Source of the DNA: Dyella terrae
Lineage (GTDB): Bacteria > Pseudomonadota > Gammaproteobacteria > Xanthomonadales > Rhodanobacteraceae
Assembly: GCF_022394535.1 (NCBI RefSeq)
Contig: NZ_CP089414.1
Span: forward strand, 4,836,001 to 4,900,000
Length of the DNA: 64,000 nucleotides
Reading direction: 5' to 3'
Shown: in pieces, positions 19,605 through 29,128 of the stretch
How positions within the stretch are numbered: position 1 is the first letter of the stretch
Layout of the letters: every line of letters starts with the position of its first letter
Notes under the pieces: model-generated
What the model was told of the DNA's origin: nothing
Database searches by the model: none
What the model saw: the letters and a program-made list of their open reading frames with translations, nothing else
Program-made: the position numbers and the translations under genes

Positions 19605-19877
19605 ATGCCGCGCTCTCTAAAGAAAGGTCCGTTTGTCGACCTGCACCTCGTAAAGAAGGTGGAAGCCGCCGTTTCCGCCAATAACAAGCGCCCGATCAAG
19701 ACCTGGTCGCGTCGCTCGATGATCCTGCCGGAGATGGTCGGCTTGACCATCGCCATCCACAATGGCCGTCAGCATGTCCCAGTGCTGGTCAACGAGAACA
19801 TGGTCGGGCACAAGCTCGGCGAGTTCGCGACGACCCGCACCTTCAAGGGCCATGGCGGCGACAAGAAGGGCAAGTGA
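19605..19877 (+). CDS. rpsS: 30S ribosomal protein S19
   Basis: 90 residues (E. coli 92). It is a 30S head protein near the A site and the B1a bridge. It starts [19 protein letters not shown] and ends with [17 protein letters not shown]. Its TGA overlaps the rplV ATG by one base. Confidence 0.98.
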   Translation: MPRSLKKGPFVDLHLVKKVEAAVSANNKRPIKTWSRRSMILPEMVGLTIAIHNGRQHVPVLVNENMVGHKLGEFATTRTFKGHGGDKKGK

Positions 19878-20212
19878 TGAGCACTGAAGCCAAAGCGATC
19901 CTGCGCAGCGCCCGCATTTCGGCGCAGAAGGCACGCCTGGTAGCTGACCTGGTCCGCGGTTTGCCCGTGGGCCGTGCCAGCGACGTGCTCCAGTTCACCA
20001 ACAAGAAGGCCGCAGCCATTGTTCGCAAGGTGCTGCTGTCGGCCGTCGCCAACGCCGAGAACAACCTCGGCGCTGACGTCGATGAGCTGAAGGTCTCGCG
20101 TATCTTCGTGGACGAAGGTCCGGCGATGAAACGTATGTACGCCCGCGCCAAGGGCCGCGGTTCCCGCATCCTGAAGCGCACGAGCCACATCACTGTGGTC
20201 GTTGGCAACTAA
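19877..20212 (+). CDS. rplV: 50S ribosomal protein L22
   Basis: 111 residues from ATG 19877 ([19 protein letters not shown]), which overlaps the last base of rpsS; a GTG one codon upstream is possible but less likely. L22 lines the exit tunnel opposite L4 through a beta-hairpin (about residues 80-100, [18 protein letters not shown]). Macrolide-resistance deletions in other species affect this hairpin, which is intact here. Confidence 0.98.
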   Translation: MSTEAKAILRSARISAQKARLVADLVRGLPVGRASDVLQFTNKKAAAIVRKVLLSAVANAENNLGADVDELKVSRIFVDEGPAMKRMYARAKGRGSRILKRTSHITVVVGN

Positions 20213-20226
20213 AGAGGACGTAGACG

Positions 20227-20976
20227 ATGGGTCATAAAGTTCATCCCACCGGTATCCGCCTCGGCATTGCCAAGGACTGGAACTCGAAGTGGTACGCCAA
20301 TAAGGGCGAATACGCCCAGTACCTCGCGGCCGATCTGAAGGTTCGCGAGATGCTGCGCAAGAAGCTGGCTCAGGCCGGCATCTCCAAGATTCTCATCGAA
20401 CGCCCGGCCAAGACGGCTCGCGTGACGATCCACACCGCTCGTCCGGGCGTGGTGATCGGTAAGAAGGGTGAGGATATCGAGAAGCTGCGCAAGGAAGTCA
20501 GTCAGCTGATGGGCGTTCCGGCGCACATCAACGTCAGCGAGGTGCGCAAGCCCGAGATTGACGCGCAGCTGGTTGCCGAATCCATTGCACAGCAGCTTGA
20601 GCGTCGCATCATGTTCCGCCGCGCCATGAAGCGTGCGGTCGGTAATGCGATGCGCTTGGGCGCCCTGGGTATCAAGATCAATGTCTCTGGCCGTCTGAAC
20701 GGCGCTGAGATTGCTCGTTCCGAATGGAGCCGCGAAGGTCGCGTGCCGCTGCATACGCTGCGCGCCGACATCGACTACGGCACCGCCGAGGCTCATACGA
20801 CCTACGGCGTCATCGGCATCAAGGTGTGGATCTACAAGGGCGAGATCTTCGATCTGTCCCAGATCAACCAGGAGTCGAAGGAAGAGCAGTCCCAGCCGCG
20901 CCGCGAGGGTGGTGAGGGTCGTCGTGAATCGCGTCGCGAGGGCGGTGAAGGCCGTCGCGAGCGGACGGCGAAGTAA
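20227..20976 (+). CDS. rpsC: 30S ribosomal protein S3 with repeated Arg/Glu tail
   Basis: 249 residues, longer than E. coli S3 (233). S3 forms part of the mRNA entry channel and its helicase. It starts [20 protein letters not shown]; the KH domain shows [17 protein letters not shown] near residue 60. After the conserved KGEIFDLSQ (about residue 210) comes a charged tail in which [10 protein letters not shown] occurs twice in tandem, coded by an imperfect DNA duplication (about 20902-20967). Such tails vary between Xanthomonadales. Confidence 0.98.
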   Translation: MGHKVHPTGIRLGIAKDWNSKWYANKGEYAQYLAADLKVREMLRKKLAQAGISKILIERPAKTARVTIHTARPGVVIGKKGEDIEKLRKEVSQLMGVPAHINVSEVRKPEIDAQLVAESIAQQLERRIMFRRAMKRAVGNAMRLGALGIKINVSGRLNGAEIARSEWSREGRVPLHTLRADIDYGTAEAHTTYGVIGIKVWIYKGEIFDLSQINQESKEEQSQPRREGGEGRRESRREGGEGRRERTAK

Positions 20977-20987
20977 GGAGAGTTGCC

Positions 20988-21401
20988 ATGCTGCAACCCA
21001 AGCGAACCAAATTCCGTAAGCAGTTTAAGGGCCGCAACGATGGTCTGGCTTTCTCCTCGAATCTCGTCAGCTTTGGCGAGTTCGGTCTGAAGGCCACCAC
21101 GTTCGGCGCGCTGACCGCTCGTCAAATCGAAGCCGGTCGTCGTTGCATCACCCGCTTCGTCAAGCGTGGTGGCAAGCTGTGGATCCGTGTGTACCCGGAC
21201 AAGCCGATTACCAAGAAGCCCATCGAAGTTCGAATGGGTGCCGGTAAGGGTGGCGTCGAATACTGGGTCGCTCCGATCCAGCCGGGCCGCATGCTCTATG
21301 AAATCGAGGGTATCGACGAGGCCACAGCACGCGAGGCGTTTCGCCTGGCCGCTGCCAAGCTCTCGGTCCAGACCCAATTCGTGACCCGGGCGGTGATGTG
21401 A
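20988..21401 (+). CDS. rplP: 50S ribosomal protein L16
   Basis: 137 residues (E. coli 136). L16 organises the A-site region of the 50S subunit. It starts [19 protein letters not shown] and includes [20 protein letters not shown] and [19 protein letters not shown], with the arginine (RMGAGKG) hydroxylated in some bacteria. It begins 11 bp after rpsC and is followed at once by rpmC. Confidence 0.99.
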   Translation: MLQPKRTKFRKQFKGRNDGLAFSSNLVSFGEFGLKATTFGALTARQIEAGRRCITRFVKRGGKLWIRVYPDKPITKKPIEVRMGAGKGGVEYWVAPIQPGRMLYEIEGIDEATAREAFRLAAAKLSVQTQFVTRAVM

Positions 21402-21402
21402 T

Positions 21403-21588
21403 ATGGCCATCAAAGATCTGACCAACAAGACGGCCGAAGAGCTGAATAAGCACCTGCTGGACCTGCGCAAGGAGCAGTTCAACTTGCGCATGCAGAAGGG
21501 CACCGGCCAGCTCAACCAGCCGCACCAGCTGCGCCGCGTTCGGCGCGACATCGCCCGCACGAAGTTCGTGCTCGGCGGCAAGAAGTAA
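21403..21588 (+). CDS. rpmC: 50S ribosomal protein L29
   Basis: 61 residues (E. coli 63), two helices joined by a short turn. L29 sits by the tunnel exit beside L23. It starts [19 protein letters not shown], with the family core [17 protein letters not shown]. Its ATG is one base after the rplP stop. Confidence 0.97.
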   Translation: MAIKDLTNKTAEELNKHLLDLRKEQFNLRMQKGTGQLNQPHQLRRVRRDIARTKFVLGGKK

Positions 21589-21600
21589 GGGACGGCCGAT

Positions 21601-21861
21601 ATGAGCGACAACAAAAAGCAGACGCGCACCCTCGAGGGCCGCGTCATTAGTAACAAGATGGACAAGACCGTGACGGTCCTGATCGAGCGCCAGGAACAGC
21701 ATCCGCTGATCGGCAAGATCATCCGTCGTTCGACCAAGCTTCACGCCCAGGACGACCTGGGTGCGAACGAGGGCGACCTGGTCCGCATTGCAGAATGCCG
21801 TCCCTTGTCCAAGACCAAGCATCACCGCGTGGTCGAAATCGTCACTCGCGCTAACGTCTAA
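21601..21861 (+). CDS. rpsQ: 30S ribosomal protein S17
   Basis: 86 residues (E. coli 84), an OB-fold protein binding 16S rRNA helix 11 early in 30S assembly. The core [18 protein letters not shown] and [20 protein letters not shown] are characteristic. It is 12 bp after rpmC in the S10-spc junction. Confidence 0.98.
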   Translation: MSDNKKQTRTLEGRVISNKMDKTVTVLIERQEQHPLIGKIIRRSTKLHAQDDLGANEGDLVRIAECRPLSKTKHHRVVEIVTRANV

Positions 21862-21875
21862 GGGAGGGTGCAGAC

Positions 21876-22244
21876 ATGATTCAGATGCAAAGCACGCTTT
21901 CCGCGGCCGATAACAGCGGTGCCAAGGAACTGATGTGTATCAAGGTGCTCGGTGGCTCCAAGCGCCGTTACGCCGCGATCGGTGACGTGATCAAAGTCAC
22001 CGTGAAGGATGCCATTCCCCGCGGCAAGGTGAAGAAGGGCGAGGTGTACAACGCCGTGGTGGTTCGTACCGCCAAGGGTGTGCGTCGTCCCGATGGCTCG
22101 CTGATCCGTTTCGACGGTAATGCAGCGGTCCTCCTCAACAACAAGCTCGAGCCGATCGGCACCCGTATTTTCGGGCCGGTTACCCGCGAGCTGCGCAGCG
22201 AGAAGTTCATGAAGATCGTCTCGCTCGCGCCCGAAGTGCTCTGA
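21876..22244 (+). CDS. rplN: 50S ribosomal protein L14
   Basis: 122 residues (E. coli 123). L14 forms bridges B5/B8 with the small subunit and is the contact for the silencing factor RsfS. It starts [20 protein letters not shown] and includes [20 protein letters not shown]. An AGGGAGG ribosome-binding site precedes the ATG. In E. coli it would be the first spc-operon gene, but no promoter gap exists here. Confidence 0.99.
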   Translation: MIQMQSTLSAADNSGAKELMCIKVLGGSKRRYAAIGDVIKVTVKDAIPRGKVKKGEVYNAVVVRTAKGVRRPDGSLIRFDGNAAVLLNNKLEPIGTRIFGPVTRELRSEKFMKIVSLAPEVL

Positions 22245-22257
22245 GCGGAGGCCAGAC

Positions 22258-22572
22258 ATGAACCGTATCCGCAAGGGTGATCAGGTCCTCGTGATCACCG
22301 GCAAAAACAAGGGTCAGCGCGGTGACGTGCTGCGCGTCGATGGCGAGCGTGTGTTCGTCTCCAACGTGAACTTGGTCAAGCGTCACACCAAGCCGAACCC
22401 GCAGGCCAACCAGGCTGGCGGCATCGTCGAGCGTGAGGCTTCGATCCACATCTCCAACGTCCAGCTGTTCAACTCCGCCACGGGCAAGGGTGAACGCGTT
22501 GGCGCCAAGACGCTCTCTGATGGGCGTAAGGTGCGCGTGTTCCGTTCCTCCGGCGAAGTTGTGGACGCGTAA
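22258..22572 (+). CDS. rplX: 50S ribosomal protein L24
   Basis: 104 residues (E. coli 104). L24 starts 50S assembly together with L3. Its N-terminal KOW motif is [19 protein letters not shown] (about residues 7-25), followed by [16 protein letters not shown]. It is 13 bp after rplN. Confidence 0.98.
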   Translation: MNRIRKGDQVLVITGKNKGQRGDVLRVDGERVFVSNVNLVKRHTKPNPQANQAGGIVEREASIHISNVQLFNSATGKGERVGAKTLSDGRKVRVFRSSGEVVDA

Positions 22573-22584
22573 GGAATCAACGTT

Positions 22585-23127
22585 ATGACGACGCGTCTCG
22601 AAACGTTTTACAAAGACCAGGTCATCCAGAAGCTCACCGAGCGCTTTGGTTACCAGAACGTGATGCAGGTTCCCCGCATCACCAAGATCACGCTGAACAT
22701 GGGCGTGGGCGAAGCTGCGGGCAACAAGAAAGTGCTCGAGAACGCCGTGGCTGACATGGCCAAGATCTCCGGCCAGAAACCGATCCAGACCAAGGCCCGC
22801 GTGTCGGTCGCCTCGTTCAAGATCCGTGACGGTTGGCCGATCGGCTGCAAAGTTACGCTGCGCCGTGCCCAGATGTGGGAATTCCTTGATCGCCTGATCA
22901 ACATCTCGTTGCCGCGTACGCGCGACTTCCGTGGTGTGTCGGGTCGCGCTTTTGACGGCCGCGGTAACTACAACTTCGGCATCAAAGAGCAGATCATCTT
23001 CCCGGAAATCGACTTCGATGCCGTCGATGCCATGCGCGGTATGGATATTTCCATCACCACCACGGCAAAGTCTGATGACGAAGCCAAGGCGCTGCTGGAA
23101 GCGTTTAGCTTCCCGTTCCGCAACTAA
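22585..23127 (+). CDS. rplE: 50S ribosomal protein L5
   Basis: 180 residues (E. coli 179). L5 binds 5S rRNA and bridges to the 30S head. It shows [20 protein letters not shown] near residue 35 and the P-site-facing loop GYGLKE-like region as [20 protein letters not shown] near residue 113. It is 12 bp after rplX. In E. coli S8 represses the spc operon near this start; I could not establish that structure here. Confidence 0.98.
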   Translation: MTTRLETFYKDQVIQKLTERFGYQNVMQVPRITKITLNMGVGEAAGNKKVLENAVADMAKISGQKPIQTKARVSVASFKIRDGWPIGCKVTLRRAQMWEFLDRLINISLPRTRDFRGVSGRAFDGRGNYNFGIKEQIIFPEIDFDAVDAMRGMDISITTTAKSDDEAKALLEAFSFPFRN

Positions 23128-23145
23128 GAGAGCCGCGAGAGACAC

Positions 23146-23451
23146 ATGGCCAAGACCTCAATGGTTAACCGCGACCTCAAGCGGACCAAGCTCGTCAAGA
23201 AGTACGCCGCCAAGCGCGCCGAACTGAAGGCGATTGTGCTGAGCCCCACCGCCTCCTATGAGGAGAAGATGGAAGCTCAGACGAAGCTGCAGAAGCTGCC
23301 GCGCGACGCAAGTCCTGCTCGTCAGCGTACCCGCTGTGCTCTGACCGGCCGCCCGCGCGCCGTGTATCAGAAGTTCGGTCTGGGTCGCAACAAGCTGCGC
23401 GAAGCCACCATGCGTGGTGACGTGCCTGGTCTCCGTAAGGCCAGCTGGTAA
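23146..23451 (+). CDS. rpsN: 30S ribosomal protein S14
   Basis: 101 residues, the long zinc-free form as in E. coli (101). It is a 30S head protein. The C-terminal block [20 protein letters not shown] lacks the CxxC pairs of the zinc form. A 225-bp gap with a hairpin and a candidate promoter separates it from rpsH, whereas these genes normally sit close together. Confidence 0.98.
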   Translation: MAKTSMVNRDLKRTKLVKKYAAKRAELKAIVLSPTASYEEKMEAQTKLQKLPRDASPARQRTRCALTGRPRAVYQKFGLGRNKLREATMRGDVPGLRKASW

Positions 23452-23500
23452 TACCCCAAACTGGGCGGGGTAGGGTGTGAGCCTTACCTCGTTCCGATGC

Positions 23501-23525
23501 GGCGGCAAGCCTTTGGCTCGCCGCC
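23501..23525 (+). other. GC-rich hairpin in the rpsN-rpsH gap
   Basis: GGCGGC (23501-23506) and AGCC (23508-23511) pair with GGCT (23515-23518) and GCCGCC (23520-23525) around TTT, with one A.C mismatch. A weaker hairpin, TACCCC/GGGGTA, lies at 23452-23472. No T-run follows either one, so pausing or RNA processing is more likely than full termination. Confidence 0.5.
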
Positions 23526-23548
23526 GTTGGCGTGATTTCGCGCCGTTA

Positions 23549-23578
23549 TTCGCAAAGCCGGAAAAATGCTGCTATAGT
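23549..23578 (+). promoter_or_regulatory. Internal promoter ahead of rpsH (extended -10)
   Basis: TGC plus TATAGT (23573-23578) is an extended -10 box. TTCGCA (23549-23554) lies 18 bp upstream as a weak -35. It would give a leader of about 90 nt before rpsH and let the distal spc and alpha genes be transcribed independently. Confidence 0.5.
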
Positions 23579-23676
23579 CGTCGGTCTGCGTTCCTGCAGG
23601 CTGGCTCTATGCCGGCATACAACTCAAAACAGATTTCCGGTTTTTCGGATATCGGTGCACTCTGAAGGATGTTTTC

Positions 23677-24072
23677 ATGAGCATGACTGATCCCATCGCC
23701 GATCTGTTTACGCGCATCCGCAATGCCCAGCTCACGGGCAAGCAGGCCGTAAACATGCCGTCGTCGAAGCTGAAGGTGGCTATCGCCAACCTTCTCAAGA
23801 ATGAGGGCTATATCCTCGACGCCAAGGCCTCCAGCGTGGAAGGCAAGCCGGTGCTCGAGATCAAGCTCAAGTATTTCGAAGGCCGTCCGGCTATCGAATC
23901 CATTGCCCGTGTCAGCCGCTCTGGTCTCCGCGTCTACCGCGGTAAGGACGAGCTGCCGAAGGTCCTCGGTGGCCTGGGTATCTCGATCATCTCGACTTCC
24001 GCCGGTCTGCTGACCGACGCGCAGGCCCGTTCCAAGGGTCTGGGCGGCGAAGTCATCGGCCAGGTCGCATAA
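23677..24072 (+). CDS. rpsH: 30S ribosomal protein S8
   Basis: 131 residues (E. coli 130). S8 is a central-domain assembly protein and, in E. coli, the translational repressor of the spc operon. It starts [21 protein letters not shown] 23677 is chosen over 23683 because AAGGA at 23665-23669 is 7 nt away. The C terminus has [20 protein letters not shown] and the RNA-binding [13 protein letters not shown]. Confidence 0.98.
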   Translation: MSMTDPIADLFTRIRNAQLTGKQAVNMPSSKLKVAIANLLKNEGYILDAKASSVEGKPVLEIKLKYFEGRPAIESIARVSRSGLRVYRGKDELPKVLGGLGISIISTSAGLLTDAQARSKGLGGEVIGQVA

Positions 24073-24082
24073 GGAGCCGACG

Positions 24083-24610
24083 ATGTCCCGCGTTGCCAAA
24101 CAGCCGATTACCCTGCCGAAGGGCGTTGAGATCACCTCGAACGCCAATGGCATCACCGTCAAGGGCCCGAAGGGCACTCTGGCGACCCACGCCCTGCCGG
24201 GCGCATCCGTCTCCATCGAAAACGGCGTGGCGAATGTCACCGTGGCCGAAGGTGCCGACGACAAGTTCGGGGGCACCCTGCGCGCACTGCTGGCCAATAT
24301 GGTCAAGGGCGTTTCCGACGGTTACGAGCGCAAGCTCGAGCTGGTCGGCGTGGGCTACCGTGCCTCGATGGCCGGCAAGTCGCTGAATATCGCCCTGGGC
24401 TTCTCGCATCCAGTCGTGTTCGATGCGCCGGAAGGCATCACCATCGAAACCCCGACGCAGACTGAAATCCTCATCAAGGGTTCGGACAAGCAGCGCGTGG
24501 GTGAAGTGGCCGCCAAGATCCGTGGCTTCCGTCCGCCGGAACCCTATAAGGGCAAGGGCGTGCGCTACTCCGGCGAGAAGATCACCCTGAAGGAAGCCAA
24601 GAAGGCCTAA
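24083..24610 (+). CDS. rplF: 50S ribosomal protein L6
   Basis: 175 residues (E. coli 177). L6 lies near the sarcin-ricin loop and the stalk base, and has two duplicated domains. The second carries [20 protein letters not shown], with the conserved GKGVRYSGE near the C terminus. It starts 10 bp after rpsH. Confidence 0.98.
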   Translation: MSRVAKQPITLPKGVEITSNANGITVKGPKGTLATHALPGASVSIENGVANVTVAEGADDKFGGTLRALLANMVKGVSDGYERKLELVGVGYRASMAGKSLNIALGFSHPVVFDAPEGITIETPTQTEILIKGSDKQRVGEVAAKIRGFRPPEPYKGKGVRYSGEKITLKEAKKA

Positions 24611-24639
24611 TCGCCTATCCGCTTCCTGGAGAGAACACG

Positions 24640-24993
24640 ATGAACAAGAACGATTCCCGCCTGCGTCGCGCCAAGGCCACTCGCGCCCACATTCGCAAGC
24701 TCGCCGTTGCTCGTCTGTCGGTGCATCGCACCGGTCAGCACTTGTACGCGCAGGTGTTCGCGGCCGACGGTCTGAGCGTGGTGGCTGCCGCCTCCACCCT
24801 GCAGAAGTCGGTTGCCGAGAGCCTGAAGGGCACGAAGAACCTGACCGCTGCTGCTGCTGTCGGCAAGGCCGTGGCTGAGCGTGCACTGGCTGCTGGTATC
24901 CAGTCCGTGGCGTTCGATCGCTCGGGCTTCCGCTTCCACGGTCGCATCAAGGCTCTGGCCGATGCGGCTCGTGAGGCCGGCCTGAAGTTCTAA
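24640..24993 (+). CDS. rplR: 50S ribosomal protein L18
   Basis: 117 residues, as in E. coli. L18 binds 5S rRNA with L5 and L25. It starts [20 protein letters not shown] and ends [19 protein letters not shown], the conserved 5S-binding end. A 120-bp gap follows before rpsE, holding one hairpin. Confidence 0.98.
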   Translation: MNKNDSRLRRAKATRAHIRKLAVARLSVHRTGQHLYAQVFAADGLSVVAAASTLQKSVAESLKGTKNLTAAAAVGKAVAERALAAGIQSVAFDRSGFRFHGRIKALADAAREAGLKF

Positions 24994-25007
24994 GCCGGTC
25001 CGGTTTC

Positions 25008-25031
25008 AGGTGCCGGTTTCGGCCGGCACTT
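25008..25031 (+). other. Hairpin in the rplR-rpsE gap
   Basis: AGGTGCCGG (25008-25016) pairs with CCGGCACTT (25023-25031) around TTTCGG, with one G.T pair in nine. No T-run follows. It is probably an mRNA structure upstream of rpsE; its role is unknown. Confidence 0.5.
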
Positions 25032-25113
25032 GAACGCTTCAGAAGTACCTACAACTCCAAGCGGCATAGCCGCAAGCAAAAGTCCCGGTTCGCTGGGCAT
25101 ACGGAAAAAGAAC

Positions 25114-25623
25114 ATGTCTTCTACCGATCGCGAAAATTCGGACGGCCTGCTCGAGAAGTTGATTGCCGTCAACCGCGTGGCCAAGACCGTCAAGGGTGGC
25201 CGCCAGATGAGCTTCACTGCGCTGACCGTGGTTGGCGACGGCGAAGGCCGCGTGGGTTTTGGTTATGGCAAGGCGCGTGAAGTGCCGGTCGCTATCTCCA
25301 AGGCCATGGAGCGCGCCCGTCGCCAGATGGTGAGCATCGACCTGAACAACGGCACCCTGTGGTACGCCATCAAGGCCAACCACGGCGCAGCCCGCGTGTT
25401 CATGCAGCCGGCTTCTGAAGGTACCGGTGTCATCGCCGGCGGCGCCATGCGCGCTGTACTGGAAGTGGTGGGCGTGAAGAACGTGCTGGCCAAGGCTGTC
25501 GGCTCGCGTAATCCGATCAACTTGGTCCGCGCGACCATCAAGGGTCTGCAGGCTGTTGCGTCGCCGAAGCAGATCGCTGCCAAGCGTGGCAAGACTCTGG
25601 AAGAGGTGCTGGGCAATGGCTAA
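25114..25623 (+). CDS. rpsE: 30S ribosomal protein S5
   Basis: 169 residues from ATG 25114 ([20 protein letters not shown]); a longer in-frame reading from 25030 runs through the hairpin region and lacks family similarity. S5 lies at the mRNA entry site and affects accuracy. The loop [20 protein letters not shown], site of spectinomycin-resistance changes elsewhere, looks wild type. It overlaps rpmD by 8 bp. Confidence 0.97.
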   Translation: MSSTDRENSDGLLEKLIAVNRVAKTVKGGRQMSFTALTVVGDGEGRVGFGYGKAREVPVAISKAMERARRQMVSIDLNNGTLWYAIKANHGAARVFMQPASEGTGVIAGGAMRAVLEVVGVKNVLAKAVGSRNPINLVRATIKGLQAVASPKQIAAKRGKTLEEVLGNG

Positions 25624-25813
25624 GAGCAACGAAACCGCCGCCACTGTGCGCGTGCGCCTGGTCAGGGGTCTGCGCGGTGTGCAGAGCCGCCATCGCCTGA
25701 GCGTCCAAGCGCTGGGCCTGAGCAAGCTCAACGACGTCCGTGAATTGAAAGACAGCCCGCAGGTTCGCGGTCTGATCAACACGGTCTATTACCTCGTGCG
25801 GGTTGAGGAGTAA
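25616..25813 (+). CDS. rpmD: 50S ribosomal protein L30
   Basis: 65 residues from ATG 25616 ([18 protein letters not shown]), overlapping the rpsE end by 8 bp in another frame, with AAGAGGTG upstream. L30 is a small 50S protein bound to 23S rRNA domain II. The family core is [20 protein letters not shown]. It is absent from some bacteria but retained here between rpsE and rplO. Confidence 0.95.
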   Translation: MAKSNETAATVRVRLVRGLRGVQSRHRLSVQALGLSKLNDVRELKDSPQVRGLINTVYYLVRVEE

Positions 25814-25818
25814 TCACC

Positions 25819-26250
25819 ATGCGTCTTAACGACATCAAGCCGGCCGCCGGTTCCCGCAAGACCCGCCTTCGCGTGGGTCGCGGTATCGGTTCGGGCCTGG
25901 GCAAGACCGCCGGTCGCGGTCACAAGGGTCAGCACGCCCGCGCGGGCGGCACCCATAAGTACGGTTTCGAAGGCGGTCAGATGCCGCTGCAGCGCCGCCT
26001 GCCGAAGGTCGGCTTCCGTTCGCTCAAGAAGAAAGAGAGCCAGGAAGTGTTCCTTTACCAGCTGGCTACCCTGAAGGCGGACGTGATCGACACGATCGCA
26101 CTGCACCAGGCTGGCTTGATCGACAGCCATGCCAAGAAGGTCAAGGTTGTTCTCAAGGGCGAGATCGGCCGCGCAGTGAAGCTGTCGGGCGTGCTCGCCA
26201 CGGCCGGCGCCAAGGCAGCGATCGAAGCTGCCGGCGGCAGCGTGGAGTAA
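25819..26250 (+). CDS. rplO: 50S ribosomal protein L15
   Basis: 143 residues (E. coli 144), a late 50S assembly protein with a long glycine-rich N-terminal extension. That extension is visible as [20 protein letters not shown] near residues 18-37. It starts 5 bp after rpmD and ends 4 bp before secY. Confidence 0.98.
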   Translation: MRLNDIKPAAGSRKTRLRVGRGIGSGLGKTAGRGHKGQHARAGGTHKYGFEGGQMPLQRRLPKVGFRSLKKKESQEVFLYQLATLKADVIDTIALHQAGLIDSHAKKVKVVLKGEIGRAVKLSGVLATAGAKAAIEAAGGSVE

Positions 26251-26254
26251 TCAC

Positions 26255-27580
26255 GTGGCGTCAGCCCAGGGCACATCGCTCGGATCGCTCGGCAAGCTGA
26301 CGGAATTGCGTCAGCGCATCTTCTTCGTGATTGGTGCGCTGATCGTTTACCGTCTTGGTTCCTTCATCCCGGTTCCCGGTGTTAACCCGGAAGCCATGAC
26401 GAACCTGATCGAGCAGGGCGGCGGCCTGATGAACATGTTCAACATGTTCTCGGGTGGCTCGCTGGCACGTTTTTCAGTGTTCGCACTTGGCGTTGTGCCC
26501 TACATCTCTGCATCCATTGTGGTGCAGATGATGGGTTCGGTGATCCCGAGCCTGCAGGCACTGCGTAAGGAAGGTGAGGCTGGTCGTCGCAAGATGACTA
26601 CATACACCCGTTTTGGCACGGTCGGTCTGGCGGCATTCCAGGCGTTCGGCATCGCGGTGGCCCTGCAGAAGCAGGTGGCATCAGGTGGCGCGCCGGTGGT
26701 GTACACGCCGGGCATGGGCTTCATCCTGGCATCGATCGTTGGTCTCACCGCCGGCACGATGTTCTTGATGTGGCTGGGTGAGCAGATCACCGAGCGCGGT
26801 ATCGGCAACGGTATCTCGCTGCTGATTTTCGCCGGTATCGTGGCGGGTTTGCCGGGTGCGGTCGCGCACACGCTTACCATGGCCAGCAACGGAGAGCTGT
26901 CGGTGATCAAGATGATCCTGGTAGTGGGCTTGATCCTCGCGGTGACGGCGTTCGTGGTGTTCATGGAGCGCGCTCAACGGCGCATTACGGTGAACTACGC
27001 ACGTCGTTCGGGTGGTCAGCGAGCCTATATGAACCAGACGTCGCACTTGCCGTTGAAGATCAACATGTCGGGTGTGATCCCGCCGATCTTTGCGTCCAGT
27101 CTGCTGATGTTCCCAGCCACGGCCGCCACCTGGTTCGGCCAGGGTCACCAGTCACGTTGGTTGACCGAGTTGACCCAGGCGCTGACCCCGGGTGAGCCGC
27201 TGTACGACATCGTCTTTGCGGTGCTGGTGATCACTTTCGCCTTCTTCTATACGGCGATCGTGTTCAACTCCCAAGAGACGGCGGACAACCTGAAGCGCTC
27301 CGGCGCATTGATTCCGGGTATCCGTCCCGGCCGTTCGACGGCCGATTACATTGATAACGTGATGACCCGTCTGACCGGTGTTGGTGCCCTTTATCTGGTG
27401 CTGGTCTGTCTGGTTCCCTCGTTTATGCAAAAGGCGTGGCACGTCCCCTTCTACTTCGGTGGCACCTCTCTGCTCATCGTGGTCGTCGTGGTGATGGATT
27501 TCACTGCTCAGGTGCAAGCGCATTTGGTCAGTCACCAGTACGAAAGCCTGCTCAAGAAGGCCAGCCTCCGCCGCAACTGA
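26255..27580 (+). CDS. secY: SecY, channel subunit of the Sec translocon
   Basis: 441 residues (E. coli 443), GTG start 4 bp after rplO. SecY forms the protein-conducting channel of the inner membrane, with SecE and SecG. About ten hydrophobic segments are visible. The pore and lateral-gate regions include [17 protein letters not shown] near residue 33 and [16 protein letters not shown] sequence ([18 protein letters not shown]) near residue 170, and the cytosolic loop has [16 protein letters not shown] near 350. Its place among ribosomal genes is the ancestral one. Confidence 0.99.
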   Translation: MASAQGTSLGSLGKLTELRQRIFFVIGALIVYRLGSFIPVPGVNPEAMTNLIEQGGGLMNMFNMFSGGSLARFSVFALGVVPYISASIVVQMMGSVIPSLQALRKEGEAGRRKMTTYTRFGTVGLAAFQAFGIAVALQKQVASGGAPVVYTPGMGFILASIVGLTAGTMFLMWLGEQITERGIGNGISLLIFAGIVAGLPGAVAHTLTMASNGELSVIKMILVVGLILAVTAFVVFMERAQRRITVNYARRSGGQRAYMNQTSHLPLKINMSGVIPPIFASSLLMFPATAATWFGQGHQSRWLTELTQALTPGEPLYDIVFAVLVITFAFFYTAIVFNSQETADNLKRSGALIPGIRPGRSTADYIDNVMTRLTGVGALYLVLVCLVPSFMQKAWHVPFYFGGTSLLIVVVVVMDFTAQVQAHLVSHQYESLLKKASLRRN

Positions 27581-27622
27581 TGGCTGCTGGGGTGGTAGGA
27601 AGTTGGTCTGGATTGGAGGGCG

Positions 27623-27675
27623 GCGGCACCCCTGGTGCCGCAGGGCTTTCCTGTTGGGTTATTTACAGTTAGAAT
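27623..27675 (+). promoter_or_regulatory. Hairpin and candidate -10 ahead of rpsM (alpha genes)
   Basis: GCGGCACC (27623-27630) pairs perfectly with GGTGCCGC (27634-27641). TAGAAT at 27670-27675 resembles a -10 box, but its -35 (TTTCCT, 17 bp away) is poor. The 137-bp secY-rpsM gap contains no rpmJ, the L36 gene found here in E. coli. Confidence 0.35.
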
Positions 27676-27717
27676 TGCGCGTTTACCGCGCACGAAACGC
27701 ATCGGAGAAAGTACATC

Positions 27718-28074
27718 ATGGCGCGCATCGCGGGTGTCAATTTGCCGGTCCAGAAGCATGTCTGGGTTGGCCTGCAGAGCATTTACGGGATCGGCCGCAG
27801 CCGGGCCAAGAAGGTCTGCGCGGACGCAGGCGTGGTTCCTACCACGCAGATCAAGTCCCTGAGTGAAGGCGAAGTGGAAAAGCTTCGTCACGAAATCGGT
27901 AAGTACGTCGTCGAAGGCGATCTTCGTCGCGAGGTGGGTATCGCCATCAAGCGTCTGATGGATCTGGGTTGCTACCGCGGTCTGCGTCACCGCCGTGGTC
28001 TGCCGGTGCGCGGCCAGCGCACGCGTACCAATGCGCGCACCCGTAAGGGCCCGCGTCGCGCCATCAAGAAGTAA
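27718..28074 (+). CDS. rpsM: 30S ribosomal protein S13
   Basis: 118 residues, as in E. coli. S13 forms bridges B1a/B1b with the large subunit and contacts the P-site tRNA. It starts [20 protein letters not shown], with the helix-two-turns-helix [14 protein letters not shown], and ends with the basic tail [16 protein letters not shown]. It is the first alpha-operon gene. Confidence 0.98.
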   Translation: MARIAGVNLPVQKHVWVGLQSIYGIGRSRAKKVCADAGVVPTTQIKSLSEGEVEKLRHEIGKYVVEGDLRREVGIAIKRLMDLGCYRGLRHRRGLPVRGQRTRTNARTRKGPRRAIKK

Positions 28075-28086
28075 CGGATCCCGAAC

Positions 28087-28473
28087 ATGGCTAAGCCTGT
28101 CAAGACCAAGAAGAAGATCAAGCGCGTTGTCACGGATGCCGTGGCCCACGTGCAAGCCTCCTTCAACAACACCATCGTCACGATCACCGATCGCCAGGGC
28201 AATGCTCTGTCGTGGGCGACTGCCGGCGGCGCGGGTTTCCGCGGTTCGCGCAAGTCGACCCCGTTTGCAGCTCAGGTTGCCGCCGAAAAGGCCGGTCGCG
28301 CTGCTGGTGACTACGGTGTAAAGACCGTGGAAGTGCGCATCAAGGGCCCGGGTCCGGGTCGTGAGTCCGCCGTGCGTTCGCTGAATGCGCTGGGCTACAA
28401 GGTGCTCAACATCATTGACGTCACGCCGATTCCGCATAACGGCTGCCGTCCCCCCAAGAAGCGTCGAGTCTAA
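28087..28473 (+). CDS. rpsK: 30S ribosomal protein S11
   Basis: 128 residues (E. coli 129). S11 is on the 30S platform beside the E-site mRNA. The N terminus is lysine-rich. [20 protein letters not shown] and [15 protein letters not shown] at the end are conserved. It is 12 bp after rpsM. Confidence 0.98.
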   Translation: MAKPVKTKKKIKRVVTDAVAHVQASFNNTIVTITDRQGNALSWATAGGAGFRGSRKSTPFAAQVAAEKAGRAAGDYGVKTVEVRIKGPGPGRESAVRSLNALGYKVLNIIDVTPIPHNGCRPPKKRRV

Positions 28474-28485
28474 AGGAGCATACCC

Positions 28486-29112
28486 ATGGCACGTTATCGT
28501 GGAGCTACCTGCAAGCTCGCCCGCCGCGAGGGTGCAGATCTCAGTTTGAAGAGTCCGGCTCGCGCCATCGACTCTAAGTGCAAGCTGGAAAACAAGCCCG
28601 GCCAGCATGGCGCCAACAAGCGCATGCGTATGTCGGACTACGCCAACCAGCTGCGTGAAAAGCAGAAGGTCAAGCGCATCTATGGTGTGCTTGAGCGTCA
28701 GTTCAGCAACTACTACTCCAAGGCATCGACCCTCAAGGGCAACACGGGTGAGAACCTGTTGCGCCTGCTCGAGAGCCGCCTGGACAATGTCGTTTATCGC
28801 ATGGGTTTTGCGGTCACCCGCGCCCAGGCCCGTCAGCTGGTCAGCCATAAGGCTGTGCTGGTCAATGGCAAGAAGGTGAACATTCCTTCGTACCAGGTTC
28901 GTCCGGGCGATGCGATTGCCCTGACTGAGCGCGCCCGCACCCAGCTCCGCGTGCAGGAAGCGGCGACTGTGTTCGATACCATGGACCTGCGTCCGCAGTG
29001 GGTCGAAGTCGACAGCAAGAAGTTCGAAGGTACGTTCAAGGCGATGCCGGACCGCGGCGATCTGCCGTCCGATATCAACGAGAGCTTGATCGTCGAGCTT
29101 TACTCGAAGTAA
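28486..29112 (+). CDS. rpsD: 30S ribosomal protein S4
   Basis: 208 residues (E. coli 206). S4 is a primary 16S rRNA-binding protein and in E. coli represses the alpha operon. It starts [20 protein letters not shown], has the [19 protein letters not shown] block, and carries the S4 RNA-binding domain ([20 protein letters not shown], about residues 92-111). It ends [10 protein letters not shown], as the family does. Confidence 0.99.
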   Translation: MARYRGATCKLARREGADLSLKSPARAIDSKCKLENKPGQHGANKRMRMSDYANQLREKQKVKRIYGVLERQFSNYYSKASTLKGNTGENLLRLLESRLDNVVYRMGFAVTRAQARQLVSHKAVLVNGKKVNIPSYQVRPGDAIALTERARTQLRVQEAATVFDTMDLRPQWVEVDSKKFEGTFKAMPDRGDLPSDINESLIVELYSK

Positions 29113-29128
29113 TCAACCGGAGCCCTGC

